Assembly (NCBI GenBank): GCA_964344335.1
Contig: CAYFMW010000017.1
Location: 1-35,357, forward strand
Length of the DNA: 35,357 nt
Direction of reading: 5' to 3'
From: RUG11894 sp964344335
Lineage (GTDB): Bacteria > Bacillota > Clostridia > Peptostreptococcales > Anaerovoracaceae
A model generated the notes under the pieces. It was given only the letters and a program-made list of their open reading frames with translations. It searched no databases and was not told where the DNA came from. Shown in pieces: positions 6,880 through 14,499 of this stretch. The position numbers were made by a program, and so were the translations under genes. Numbering within the stretch: the stretch's first letter is position 1; every line of letters starts with the position of its first letter.

Positions 6880-6920
6880 CTAAAGTTATCGTTCCGCATA
6901 GGATCTAATGCAAATATAAA

Positions 6921-6946
6921 ATCTCCGGAGCATAAACCCCGGAGAT
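6921..6946. terminator. Terminator downstream of dnaJ
   Basis: ATCTCCGG/CCGGAGAT, 8-bp stem, 10-base loop. On the minus strand TTTATATTT follows, ending the hrcA operon 25 bases past dnaJ; on the plus strand the tail is TATATTTTTT, so it may work both ways. Confidence 0.75.
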
Positions 6947-6971
6947 ATATTTTTTAAACATATGTAGTATT

Positions 6972-8135
6972 TTACTTAAACAGCTTCTTAATCGTATCCG
7001 CGAATTTCTTGCGCTTGGAATAGGCGTCCAGATTCTCGCCTTCCGCGAACTCTCGCAGCGCCGCCTTCTGCTTAGCGTTCAGCTTCTTGGGAATCTCCAC
7101 GACTATCTCGGCGTATAGATCTCCGGGCCTTCCTGTCCTGACATTCGGAACACCCTTGCCCTTCATGCGAAGGACATCCGCGGGCTGAGTTCCCGCCGGC
7201 ACCTTGAGCGCCAATCTTTCGTTGAGCCCCGGTATGGTCACGGTATCGCCTAGCGCAGCCTGAGCAAAGCTCACCGGAACCTTGAGCCAGAGGTCGTCCC
7301 CGTCCCTGATGAAGAGTTCGTGCTCCGCCACATTCAATACTATGTAGAGATCGCCCGTGGGACCGCCGTTGGAGCCGGGCTGCCCCTGCCCCTTTAGCGT
7401 TAGTACATAATCCGTGTAGGCGCCCGCAGGTATCGTTACATTTATGGTGACGGTCTTTCTTATCTTTCCGCTGCCCGAACATGTATTGCAGGGATGCTCT
7501 ATTATGCTACCGGTTCCGCCGCAGCGATCACAGGGCCTTACGCTCTGGAACTGCCCCAAAGGCGTGCTTTGAACAGTCCTCACCTGGCCGGTCCCGCCGC
7601 AGTGTTCGCAAGTTTTGCGGCCGGTCCCTTTCTCGGCGCCGCTCCCTTCGCAATCCGGGCAGACTACATCCTTCGTAAGCCTTATCTCCTTCTTGATTCC
7701 GAATACGGCGTCCTCGAAGCTGATGTTCATGCGCTTCTGAAGATCGGCTCCCCTGCGGGGACCCGTCCGCGCCTGCCTGCTTCCGGAGCTTCCAAAACCG
7801 CCGAAGCCGCTGAAGCCGCCTCCGCCGAAGAAGTCGCCGAAGATATCTTCAAAACCGCCGAAACCTCCCCCGCCGAAGCCGCCGCCTCCGCTGTAGGCCG
7901 CGTTGGGATCTACGCCCGCAAAGCCGAATCTGTCGTACTTCTCTTTCTTTTCGGGATCCGAAAGAATCGAGTAAGCCTCGTTGATCTCCTTGAACTTCTC
8001 CTCGGCGGCCTTATCACCCTGATTCTTATCCGGGTGATACTCCATAGCCAGCTTTCTGAAGGCCGATTTTATTTCCTTTTCGCTCGCGCCTTTTTTCAGA
8101 CCGAGAACTTCGTAATAATCTCTCTTTTCTGCCAT
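6972..8135 (-). CDS. dnaJ: Chaperone DnaJ (Hsp40)
   Basis: 387 residues from the ATG at 8135 (MAEKRDYYEVLG). A longer frame to 8204 would read through the intergenic hairpin and is rejected. Order of domains: J domain (1-70) with the HPD motif in AMEYHPDKNQG; a Gly/Phe-rich linker (about 75-115, repeats of GGGGFGG); the zinc region with four CXXCXGXG repeats (CPDCEGSG, CEHCGGTG, CDRCGGTG, CNTCSGSG); and two C-terminal substrate-binding barrels with the G-L-PVPAG-like segment LALKVPAGTQ. It stimulates DnaK's ATPase and delivers unfolded substrates. Length and layout are those of a full type I DnaJ. It is the last gene of the heat-shock operon, 80 bases after dnaK. Confidence 0.98.
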   Translation of the reverse strand: MAEKRDYYEVLGLKKGASEKEIKSAFRKLAMEYHPDKNQGDKAAEEKFKEINEAYSILSDPEKKEKYDRFGFAGVDPNAAYSGGGGFGGGGFGGFEDIFGDFFGGGGFSGFGGFGSSGSRQARTGPRRGADLQKRMNISFEDAVFGIKKEIRLTKDVVCPDCEGSGAEKGTGRKTCEHCGGTGQVRTVQSTPLGQFQSVRPCDRCGGTGSIIEHPCNTCSGSGKIRKTVTINVTIPAGAYTDYVLTLKGQGQPGSNGGPTGDLYIVLNVAEHELFIRDGDDLWLKVPVSFAQAALGDTVTIPGLNERLALKVPAGTQPADVLRMKGKGVPNVRTGRPGDLYAEIVVEIPKKLNAKQKAALREFAEGENLDAYSKRKKFADTIKKLFK

Positions 8136-8150
8136 AATCTTCCCCGCAAA

Positions 8151-8197
8151 GGCGGACAGGCCTTCCGTTTCCTTGGAACGCAAGCGCCCTGCCCGCC
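8151..8197 (-). other. Intergenic mRNA hairpin between dnaK and dnaJ
   Basis: On the minus strand GGCGGGCAGG pairs with CCTGTCCGCC (10 bp, one G-U) across a 27-base loop. The tail is TTTGCGG, not a T-run, so it is not a normal terminator. It may act as an mRNA stabiliser, a processing site or a partial attenuator setting the DnaK:DnaJ ratio (inference). Confidence 0.6.
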
Positions 8198-8215
8198 TCT
8201 GCAATTATCCTGAAT

Positions 8216-10066
8216 TTATTTGTCGTCGTCAACCACTTCGAAGTCCGCGTCCTGGATATTATCACCCGCATCCGCGGAGCCTGCGTCCTGCGCGGCATCT
8301 CCCGCAGCTCCGGCAGCCGCCTGCTGAGCCTGAGCCTCCTGGTAAAGCTTGGTGCTTATAATGTGGAACTTCTCCGTGAGGGCCTCGGTCTTTGCCTTGA
8401 TATCCTCGAGCGTTCCGTTTTCCATGACCTTCGCGAGCTCGTCCTTGGCGGCAGTTATCTCCTGCCTTTCGCTGTCCGAAAGCTTGCCTTCAAGCTCCTT
8501 GAGATTCTTCTCAGTCTCGTATATCAGGGTCTCCGCCTGGTTCTTCGCCTCGGTCTCTTCCTTCTTTCTCTTATCGGCCTCGACGAATTCCTCGGCTTCC
8601 TTTATCTTCCGTTCAATTTCATCATCCGAAAGTTTTGTGGACGATGTTATCGTTATGCTCTGCTGCTTGCCGGTTCCGAGGTCCTTGGCGTAGACATTCA
8701 CTATACCGTTCGCATCTATGTCGAAGGTGACCTCTATCTGAGGTATGCCGCGCGGCGCAGCCGGGATTCCCGTAAGCTGGAATCTTCCGAGCGTTATGTT
8801 GTCGGCCGCCATCTGACGCTCTCCCTGAACCACATGGATGTCCACAGCGCTCTGGTTATCCGCGGCCGTCGAGAATATCTGACTCTTCTTCGTCGGAATG
8901 GTAGTATTTCTCTCGATGAGCCTCGTCGCAAGTCCGCCGAGCGTCTCGATGGAAAGCGACAGCGGTGTTACATCGAGCAACAGCACATCCTTAACTTCGC
9001 CCGTGAGCACTCCCGCCTGAATGGACGCGCCTATCGCCACGCACTCGTCGGGGTTTATGCCCTTGAAGGGCTCCTTGCCGGTGACCCTCTTTACGGCTTC
9101 CTGAACCGCGGGGATTCTCGTCGAACCGCCCACGAGTATTACCTTGTCTATATCGGCATTGCTTACTCCCGCGTCCGCCATGGCCTTCTTCATCGGGCCT
9201 ACGGTCCTCTCGACGAGATGTTCGGTCAGCTGATCGAACTTCGCCCTCGTTATATCCATGTTGAGATGGAGCGGGCCGTTCTCGTTTACGGTTATAAACG
9301 GGAGGTTCACATTTGTCGTCTGGCTCGCGGAAAGCTCCTTCTTAGCCTTCTCCGCGGCTTCCTTGAGCCTCTGCAGAGCCATCTTATCGTTTCTCAAATC
9401 TACGCCGTTCTCCTTGGCAAAGCTGTCCGCCATGAAGTTCATCAGGGCGTTATCGAAGTCGTCGCCGCCGAGCTTGGTGTCTCCGTTCGTCGACAGCACC
9501 TCGAAGACCCCGTCTCCAAGGTCGAGTATGGACACATCGAAGGTGCCTCCGCCCAGGTCGTAAACCAATATCTTATGATGCTCCATATCCTTATCCAGGC
9601 CGTATGCGAGCGCCGCTGCGGTGGGCTCATTGATGATTCTCTTTACCTCGAGCCCCGCGATCATACCCGCGTCCTTGGTCGCCTGCTTCTGGCTGTCGGA
9701 GAAGTACGCCGGCACCGTGATAACGGCCTCCGTCACCTTCTCTCCGAGATAAGCCTCGGCATCGGCCTTCAGCTTAACCATTATCATCGCGGAAATATCC
9801 TGCGGCGTATAAGCCTTGCCGTCGATGGTAACCTTGTAATCGCTTCCCATGTGCCTCTTTATGGACGATATCGTCCTTTCGGGGTTCGTGATTGCCTGCC
9901 TCTTTGCAGTCTCTCCCACGAGCTTTTCTCCGCCCTTTGTGAAGCCCACTACGGACGGTGTAGTTCTATTACCTTCAGCGTTGGTGATGACCGTGGGCTC
10001 TCCGCCTTCCAGCACCGCCACACAGCTGTTTGTTGTTCCTAAATCGATTCCTATAACTTTTCCCAT
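8216..10066 (-). CDS. dnaK: Chaperone DnaK (Hsp70)
   Basis: 616 residues, typical full length for a Gram-positive DnaK. The nucleotide-binding domain (1-370) begins GKVIGIDLGTTNSCVAVLEG (phosphate-1 loop) and includes VYDLGGGTFDVSILD (phosphate-2), NEPTAAALAYGLD and ILVGGSTRIPAVQ (adenosine motif). The linker DVLLLDVTPLSLSIETLGG leads to the beta substrate-binding domain, then a helical lid rich in Lys and Glu. The tail is Ala/Gln/Asp rich and ends DADFEVVDDDK, close to the conserved EEVD-like bacterial terminus. It lacks the 24-residue insert of proteobacterial DnaK, as expected for Firmicutes. Separated from grpE by 10 bases and controlled by HrcA/CIRCE at the head of the operon. Confidence 0.99.
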   Translation of the reverse strand: MGKVIGIDLGTTNSCVAVLEGGEPTVITNAEGNRTTPSVVGFTKGGEKLVGETAKRQAITNPERTISSIKRHMGSDYKVTIDGKAYTPQDISAMIMVKLKADAEAYLGEKVTEAVITVPAYFSDSQKQATKDAGMIAGLEVKRIINEPTAAALAYGLDKDMEHHKILVYDLGGGTFDVSILDLGDGVFEVLSTNGDTKLGGDDFDNALMNFMADSFAKENGVDLRNDKMALQRLKEAAEKAKKELSASQTTNVNLPFITVNENGPLHLNMDITRAKFDQLTEHLVERTVGPMKKAMADAGVSNADIDKVILVGGSTRIPAVQEAVKRVTGKEPFKGINPDECVAIGASIQAGVLTGEVKDVLLLDVTPLSLSIETLGGLATRLIERNTTIPTKKSQIFSTAADNQSAVDIHVVQGERQMAADNITLGRFQLTGIPAAPRGIPQIEVTFDIDANGIVNVYAKDLGTGKQQSITITSSTKLSDDEIERKIKEAEEFVEADKRKKEETEAKNQAETLIYETEKNLKELEGKLSDSERQEITAAKDELAKVMENGTLEDIKAKTEALTEKFHIISTKLYQEAQAQQAAAGAAGDAAQDAGSADAGDNIQDADFEVVDDDK

Positions 10067-10076
10067 ATTGTCCCTC

Positions 10077-10607
10077 CTACTGCGTCACGGCTACCATCGC
10101 CGGACGTATTACTCTCTCATTTAATGTATAGCCCTTCTTGAGGACCTTTGAAACCTTTCCGCTCTCCGCTTCGCCCGCCTCCTCCATCATCACCGCATGG
10201 TGCATGTTCGGATCGAAGGGCACTCCCAGAGAGTCTATCTCACAGACATTATTCTTCGCAAGCATGTCCGAAAGTTGTTTGAATATCAGCTCCATGCCTT
10301 CGGCGAACTGTCTGTCCCGACATTCCTCGGCATGAAGCAGAGCGCGCTCGAAATTGTCGACCACATCGAGCAGATCCAGAGCAAATTTCTCGTTTGCAAA
10401 TGCGTATATTTCGTTCTTCTCGCTCTCGACCCTGCGCCTGTAGTTTTGAAAATCCGCCGCAAGCCTCAAATACTTGGTATTCAGATCTTCTTCCTCTTTT
10501 CTTTTAGTCTCTTGTTCTTCGCTTAAAAGTTCGAAGGGCGGCTCACCGCTCTTCTCGAACCAATCACTCCAATTTTGGGGAAATATCTTACTTTCAGTCT
10601 TTGCCAT
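10077..10607 (-). CDS. grpE: Nucleotide exchange factor GrpE
   Basis: 176 residues. An acidic, disordered N-terminus (about 1-40) leads into the long coiled coil (KYLRLAADFQNYRRRVESEK), the four-helix dimer region with LDLLDVVDNFERAL, and the C-terminal beta wing marked by GVPFDPNMHHAV and VLKKGYTLNERVIRPAMVAV, the GrpE signature. It releases ADP from DnaK. The N-terminal segment IFPQNWSDWFEKSGEPPFEL is unusual for GrpE in having several aromatic residues. The start overlaps the end of hrcA by 14 bases, so translation is coupled, and dnaK follows after 10 bases. Confidence 0.97.
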   Translation of the reverse strand: MAKTESKIFPQNWSDWFEKSGEPPFELLSEEQETKRKEEEDLNTKYLRLAADFQNYRRRVESEKNEIYAFANEKFALDLLDVVDNFERALLHAEECRDRQFAEGMELIFKQLSDMLAKNNVCEIDSLGVPFDPNMHHAVMMEEAGEAESGKVSKVLKKGYTLNERVIRPAMVAVTQ

Positions 10608-11640
10608 AATCCTCTTCCTCTATCTGAAATGTTTCGCTCAGGTGATCGCATATGTATTTGATTACCGAGGTAACCTGCCCGTACTTCATTCGAGTCGGAC
10701 CGATTACACCGAGCTTTCCGACATATCTTCCGTTTACACAGTAATCTGCCGTTATAAGGCTGCAATCCTTTATGGCCTCCGCGTTTTCGTCACCTATGGT
10801 GATGATCACCCCGCTGTCCCTGTTGACGAGGACATCCGTAAGGTAATCCTTGTCTTCCAAAACCCTCAGAAAGCTTACGGCCCTCTCAATATCCGCGCTG
10901 AATTCCGGAAGTTTGAAGAGATTCGTGTAGCCGTACATGTACAGCTCCGCATCGAGCATCTTTTCCAGAGTCTTCATAAAACTCGGAGCGACATCCCTTG
11001 CCAGAGCCGACAGCGAATGCATATCCTTGGTAAAGTCCTCGACGATATTCATCGCCATCAGCGCCGTAACCTTCTTGCCCATATAATTGCGGGTCATAAT
11101 CTTGCTCATAAGCTCCAGGTCCTTCTCCTTATAGGGCACGGAGAGCCTTATGGCCTTGTTTACGACCTGACCGTCTTCAGCTACTATCATGAGCACCACC
11201 GTGTTTGAATCCACCGGCAGGAAATGCAGATATTTAAGCCTGCTCTTCAGGTTCCCGGGAGCCACTGCGAAGGAGGTCAGCTGAGTAATCTCGCTCAGTA
11301 GATTGGCAGCATGTTCTATCGTGTCGTCGAGCTCCATCCTTGCCTGATTGAGCCTGGATTGTATCGCCAGTTTTTTCTCTTCGGGGAGTTCACCGGTGTC
11401 CATAAGCTCGTCGACATAAAGCCTGTAGCCCTTATCCGACGGAACCCTTCCCGCAGAAGTATGAGGATGCGTAAGATAACCCATATCTTCCAGGTCGGCC
11501 ATCTCGTTTCTGATGGTCGCGGGACTTATACCCATATTGCAGCTCTTCGAAAGGTAACGGCTACCTACGGGTTCTGCAGTATTGATAAATTCCGAGACTA
11601 TCGCTTGCAGAATCTGAAGTTTTCTTTCGTTTAAATTCAT
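10594..11640 (-). CDS. hrcA: Heat-inducible transcription repressor HrcA
   Basis: 348 residues from the ATG at 11640 (MNLNERKLQILQAIV), with AGAGGT seven bases before it; the longer frame to 11724 would include the CIRCE element and promoter and is rejected. The N-terminal winged helix (1-80) contains TAEPVGSRYLSKSCNMGISP and ATIRNEMADLEDMGYL, then HTSAGRVPSDKGYRLYVDEL, the HrcA signature. The rest is the GAF-like domain and dimerisation region, ending with IGPTRMKYGQVTSVIKYICD. HrcA binds CIRCE and needs GroEL for activity, so it senses free chaperone capacity. First gene of the hrcA-grpE-dnaK-dnaJ operon. Confidence 0.98.
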   Translation of the reverse strand: MNLNERKLQILQAIVSEFINTAEPVGSRYLSKSCNMGISPATIRNEMADLEDMGYLTHPHTSAGRVPSDKGYRLYVDELMDTGELPEEKKLAIQSRLNQARMELDDTIEHAANLLSEITQLTSFAVAPGNLKSRLKYLHFLPVDSNTVVLMIVAEDGQVVNKAIRLSVPYKEKDLELMSKIMTRNYMGKKVTALMAMNIVEDFTKDMHSLSALARDVAPSFMKTLEKMLDAELYMYGYTNLFKLPEFSADIERAVSFLRVLEDKDYLTDVLVNRDSGVIITIGDENAEAIKDCSLITADYCVNGRYVGKLGVIGPTRMKYGQVTSVIKYICDHLSETFQIEEEDYGKD

Positions 11641-11657
11641 ACTTACCTCTTTCATTG

Positions 11658-11684
11658 TTAGCACTCGCAACCAATGAGTGCTAA
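11658..11684. promoter_or_regulatory. CIRCE operator
   Basis: A perfect TTAGCACTC-N9-GAGTGCTAA inverted repeat, identical to the consensus. It lies between the promoter and hrcA, so bound HrcA would block or stall initiation of the whole operon. Confidence 0.99.
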
Positions 11685-11695
11685 CACCTAGTACT

Positions 11696-11724
11696 AATAT
11701 ACCCCTGAAACGGAAGTATGTCAA
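11696..11724 (-). promoter_or_regulatory. Sigma-A-type promoter of the hrcA operon
   Basis: TTGACA (11719-11724), 17-base spacer, TATATT (11696-11701). The start point would fall just before the CIRCE. Confidence 0.92.
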
Positions 11725-11843
11725 TAGCTTTAGGCAATTTTTTTATTAATTTGCCTCGCCTATTGATAATTTAATTTTACTCCGATTAATTGTCAGGATG
11801 GTTAAATATTCCTGCGAACTGGAGGACGCGGATAAAATTTATA

Positions 11844-11872
11844 TTGTCAATTTTTAAAGTGGTTGTTATACT
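11844..11872 (+). promoter_or_regulatory. Probable promoter of the pilin-like gene
   Basis: TTGTCA (11844-11849), 17-base spacer, TATACT (11867-11872). It leaves a leader of about 88 bases ending in AAAAGGAGG. The remainder of the 327-base gap back to hrcA shows only the CIRCE/promoter and AT-rich sequence. Confidence 0.65.
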
Positions 11873-11967
11873 GTGATTTGCTAAAAACTTAAACAAACCC
11901 ACACTAACTTATTTCTCGAAACTAGGAGTAGGAGCACTTTCTGATAACATCAAAAGGAGGCTTGTAA

Positions 11968-12447
11968 ATGAAAATCAGAAAGACAAAAGGTTTTACCCTG
12001 GCAGAACTGCTTATTGTAATCGCCATCATCGGCGTTCTTGTAGCGGTATCTATTCCTATTTACAAAGGTTTGGTGGAAAAGGCCAGACAGGCGGCTGATG
12101 ATATGGTAATGAGGCAGGCTAAATCCGCCTTTGTAGTTCAATAACTGACTACGGGCAAAAAGCCGGGGCCGAGAGCCGTTTACGACAATATAAGCAATAC
12201 TTTCATCGAAAGAGGGGATTATGTTTGGGGCAGAGATGTGAAAGGCTGGTATAAATTTTACGGCCAGGCTTATAATCCTAACGGAGGAAAGGACGGGAAC
12301 AATGTGCCCAGCAAGGGTACAAACGTCCATATATATGTCGATAAGGATGTCGTGGTCGGCGGCGACTATGGTCCGGATGATTTGCTCTGGTGGGCTGCAC
12401 ACAAAAAACCGAACGACGACAGGTGGTGGGATTATAAAAAGCCGTAG
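11968..12447 (+). pseudogene. Type IV pilin-like (pseudopilin) gene interrupted by an in-frame TAA
   Basis: A strong SD (AAAAGGAGG) and ATG start a protein with a textbook class III leader: MKIRKTKGFTLAELLIVIAI. Prepilin peptidase would cut after G8, leaving Phe1 and Glu5 of the mature form and a 20-residue hydrophobic helix (IIGVLVAVSIPIYKG). After 58 codons there is a TAA at 12142-12144. The same frame then stays open for another 100 codons to a TAG at 12445, encoding a plausible pilin globular domain (WYKFYGQAYNPNGGKDG, HIYVDKDVVVGG, WWDYKKP). A single base change would restore one 159-residue protein. The 58-residue product alone would be only helix and stub. The cause may be a real nonsense mutation or a sequencing error. 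The gene has its own promoter and terminator, and no other pilus assembly genes are adjacent. Confidence 0.85.
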
Positions 12448-12483
12448 ACTGAAACTCTATTGGGACAACTGCTTGCGCAAGGT

Positions 12484-12517
12484 GCATCATGTTTTAGAAT
12501 ATGATGTCTTTTTTTAT
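12484..12517 (+). terminator. Terminator of the pilin-like gene
   Basis: GCATCAT/ATGATGT stem (6-7 bp, 10-base loop) followed by CTTTTTTTATT on the plus strand. The T-run ends at the stop codon of the convergent PTS gene. A TTGCGCAA palindrome lies just upstream. Confidence 0.75.
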
Positions 12518-13581
12518 TATTCCAGCTTGAGGTCGCCCTCCTTAACCCATCCAATCTTGCGCAGCACATTGTTTATAATCGGGGCAATTATTGCCGGAAG
12601 AATAAACGATATCAATATCAGGCCTATCCAGTCGAAAGCGGTCGGCGCCATGGCAGCGGCTCCCTTTGCCAATGCTGCTTCGCTCGGAGCTATCCAGCCC
12701 GTCCATACACCTATCGGACCGCAAAGTCCGCAGGTTCCCATTCCGGAGTTGAGCGGTTCGCCGTTCATCTGAAGCTTAAAGATGCAGGTAGCTATCGGAC
12801 CGGTAATCGCGGAAGTGAGCGTCGGGGCTATCCAGATTTTCGGGTTTTTAATGATGTTCGGCATCTGCAGCATCGATGTTCCAAGACCCTGAGAAACCAG
12901 ACCTCCCCAGCTGTTTTCGCGAAAGCTCATAACTGCAAAACCCACCATCTGAGCGCAGCATCCCGCTGTCGCAGCTCCGCCCGCAAGGCCCGTAAGCGAC
13001 AGTGCGGCGCAGAGTGCAGCCGAGCTTATCGGAAGGGTCAGTGCCACCCCCACGAGCACGGAGACCGCGATTCCCATCAGGAAGGGCTGAAGATTCGTCG
13101 CCCTGTCTATCATCAATCCGAAGGCGCTCGCCGCCTGGCCTATCGGAGGAGCTATCAGCTTTGCGAGTGCAACTCCGACGACTATCGTCACGAAGGGGGT
13201 CACGAGCAGGTCGACTTTCGTCTCCTTGGAAACAATCTTGCCGGCTTCTGCCGCCACTATGGCTATAACAAAGACAGCCAGAGGTCCGCCCGCCCCGCCT
13301 TCGGCGTTCGCTGCCCAGCCGACCGCCGTGAGGGAGAAGAGCACCATGGGATCCGCCTTCAGAGCATAGCCTATCGCAACGCCCATCGCAGGACCCGACA
13401 TAGCCATCGCGTATTTTCCTATATCCGCCAAAAACGAGACCCCGAGCTGAAGGCCTAGAGTCCTGATTATCGTTCCTATGAGCAGCGAGCAAAACAGACC
13501 CTGAGCCATCGCCGCCATGGCGTCTATGCCGTACCGCTTAAGAGAGATTTCTATGTTCTTCCTCTTTAAAAATTCCTTCAT
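12517..13581 (-). CDS. PTS sugar transporter EIIC-like membrane protein (PF13303 type)
   Basis: 354 residues from the ATG at 13581, with GGGAGG seven bases before it; the longer frame to 13629 lacks an SD. About nine to ten hydrophobic helices with many small residues. Diagnostic stretches are YGIDAMAAMAQGLFCSLLIG, the GPAMGVAIGYALKADP loop, EAGKIVSKETKVDLLVTP and TGLAGGAATAGCCAQMVGFA, with a C-terminal GTCGLCGPIGVWTGW. This matches the PTS_EIIC_2 family, single-domain permeases found without IIA or IIB in many Firmicutes. No IIA or IIB is nearby and the substrate is unknown; a regulatory or non-PTS transport role is possible. It stands alone, convergent with the pilin-like gene and divergent from the lipoprotein at 13679. 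Confidence 0.85.
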   Translation of the reverse strand: MKEFLKRKNIEISLKRYGIDAMAAMAQGLFCSLLIGTIIRTLGLQLGVSFLADIGKYAMAMSGPAMGVAIGYALKADPMVLFSLTAVGWAANAEGGAGGPLAVFVIAIVAAEAGKIVSKETKVDLLVTPFVTIVVGVALAKLIAPPIGQAASAFGLMIDRATNLQPFLMGIAVSVLVGVALTLPISSAALCAALSLTGLAGGAATAGCCAQMVGFAVMSFRENSWGGLVSQGLGTSMLQMPNIIKNPKIWIAPTLTSAITGPIATCIFKLQMNGEPLNSGMGTCGLCGPIGVWTGWIAPSEAALAKGAAAMAPTAFDWIGLILISFILPAIIAPIINNVLRKIGWVKEGDLKLE

Positions 13582-13662
13582 TTTACGCCTCCCGGCCCGA
13601 ATACTTCGCTTCTTGCGGGTGTATTGCAAAAAATAATTCCTTACCTATTATAACTGCACCCG

Positions 13663-13671
13663 TGATATAAT
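13663..13671 (+). promoter_or_regulatory. Extended -10 promoter giving a leaderless transcript
   Basis: TGATATAAT followed by exactly seven bases (ACAAAGC) and then the ATG at 13679. RNA would start at or next to the A of the ATG. There is no SD. Confidence 0.65.
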
Positions 13672-13678
13672 ACAAAGC

Positions 13679-14356
13679 ATGAAAAGACTATTTTTGTTTT
13701 TATTAGCCCTGCTTTTTGCGATTTCTTCCCTTGCGGGATGCGCCAAAGAGGAAGAAGAGGAACGACAGCCGGATTTTGAGACTTTAAATATCCGCACGAT
13801 TTCCGCGAGCAGGGCCCTTGCTACCGGCATCGAATATTCCTACATAACACCCTGCGCCGAGGACGAAAACGCCAGGACCGAGGGCATGGTTAAGGTTATA
13901 GAATACGGCCCCTGCGAAGCCCCCGAAGGCAAGAGCAGTTCCGAGGGCTGCACTTGGAGGAAGCTGACGCTGAAGATAGTCTACGGTGACGAAAATGCCA
14001 ACGAAAGCGGATTCACCTACAGATACTGCATGGCGGACTACTACGACATAAGGGGGGTTCACGATTCGCTGAGGCAGGACCCCGAAAAGAGCCGGGAGAC
14101 CTTCCAAATCCGTATGGACGGCAAGAAGTACGAATGCGAAGCTTTGATATCCGAGAATATCTCCGATTGGGTGATGGACAGCGAAGGCATGCAGAGCTGC
14201 ACGATGGAGCTTACATGGACCCTGATGCTCCCCGAAGGCTACGACGGAATCTGCTGCAGTCTCTACGATGCTCAGTATGCGGCGAAGGTTGAGGAATGCA
14301 AATATATTGATGCTTACTATATCGAAGACGCCTTCCTGATATTCAAGCTCGATTAA
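13679..14356 (+). CDS. Lipoprotein of unknown function
   Basis: 225 residues. The N-terminus is a lipoprotein signal: MKRLFLFLLALL, hydrophobic core, then the lipobox LAGC with Cys21 as the lipid-attachment site, followed by an acidic tether (KEEEEERQ). The mature part (about 50-225) is rich in Tyr, Glu and Cys: at least six Cys after the lipobox (for example TPCAEDEN, YGPCEAPEG, EGCTW, YRYCMADYY, ICCSLYDA), unusual for an exported protein and suggesting disulfides or metal binding. I do not recognise a domain. It sits on the outer face of the membrane. It has its own promoter and terminator, so it is a single-gene unit. The good signal peptide fixes the ATG even though no SD precedes it. Confidence 0.85.
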   Translation: MKRLFLFLLALLFAISSLAGCAKEEEEERQPDFETLNIRTISASRALATGIEYSYITPCAEDENARTEGMVKVIEYGPCEAPEGKSSSEGCTWRKLTLKIVYGDENANESGFTYRYCMADYYDIRGVHDSLRQDPEKSRETFQIRMDGKKYECEALISENISDWVMDSEGMQSCTMELTWTLMLPEGYDGICCSLYDAQYAAKVEECKYIDAYYIEDAFLIFKLD

Positions 14357-14416
14357 GCCAAATACTTACTTAAGCCCTTGCGCTTGCGACTCAGTTATTC
14401 AGTTATATAGAACAAA

Positions 14417-14456
14417 AGGCTCTCCGGAGAAATCTTCGGAGAGCCTCGTTTTTATT
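14417..14456. terminator. Bidirectional terminator
   Basis: Perfect AGGCTCTCCG/CGGAGAGCCT stem (10 bp, 10-base loop). Plus strand is followed by CGTTTTTATT (ends the lipoprotein gene); minus strand is followed by TTTTGTTCT (ends the surface-protein remnant). Confidence 0.9.
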
Positions 14457-14499
14457 ACTATAGGCTTTACACTACCTTTTAAGCGACAGACTTCGAGTT

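Noticed and set aside
7770..7900. Short tandem repeats near the dnaJ 5' half
   Set aside because: These are GGN codons of the Gly/Phe-rich linker of DnaJ, a normal feature of the family, not a CRISPR or VNTR.
8363..10042. 559-codon plus-strand open frame opposite dnaK
   Set aside because: Shadow of the highly biased dnaK codon usage; no start signal and no recognisable domain.
11727..11752. AGGCAA/TTGCCT inverted repeat behind the hrcA promoter
   Set aside because: Six pairs with a 13-base AT loop and no T-run after the second arm; likely chance in AT-rich DNA.
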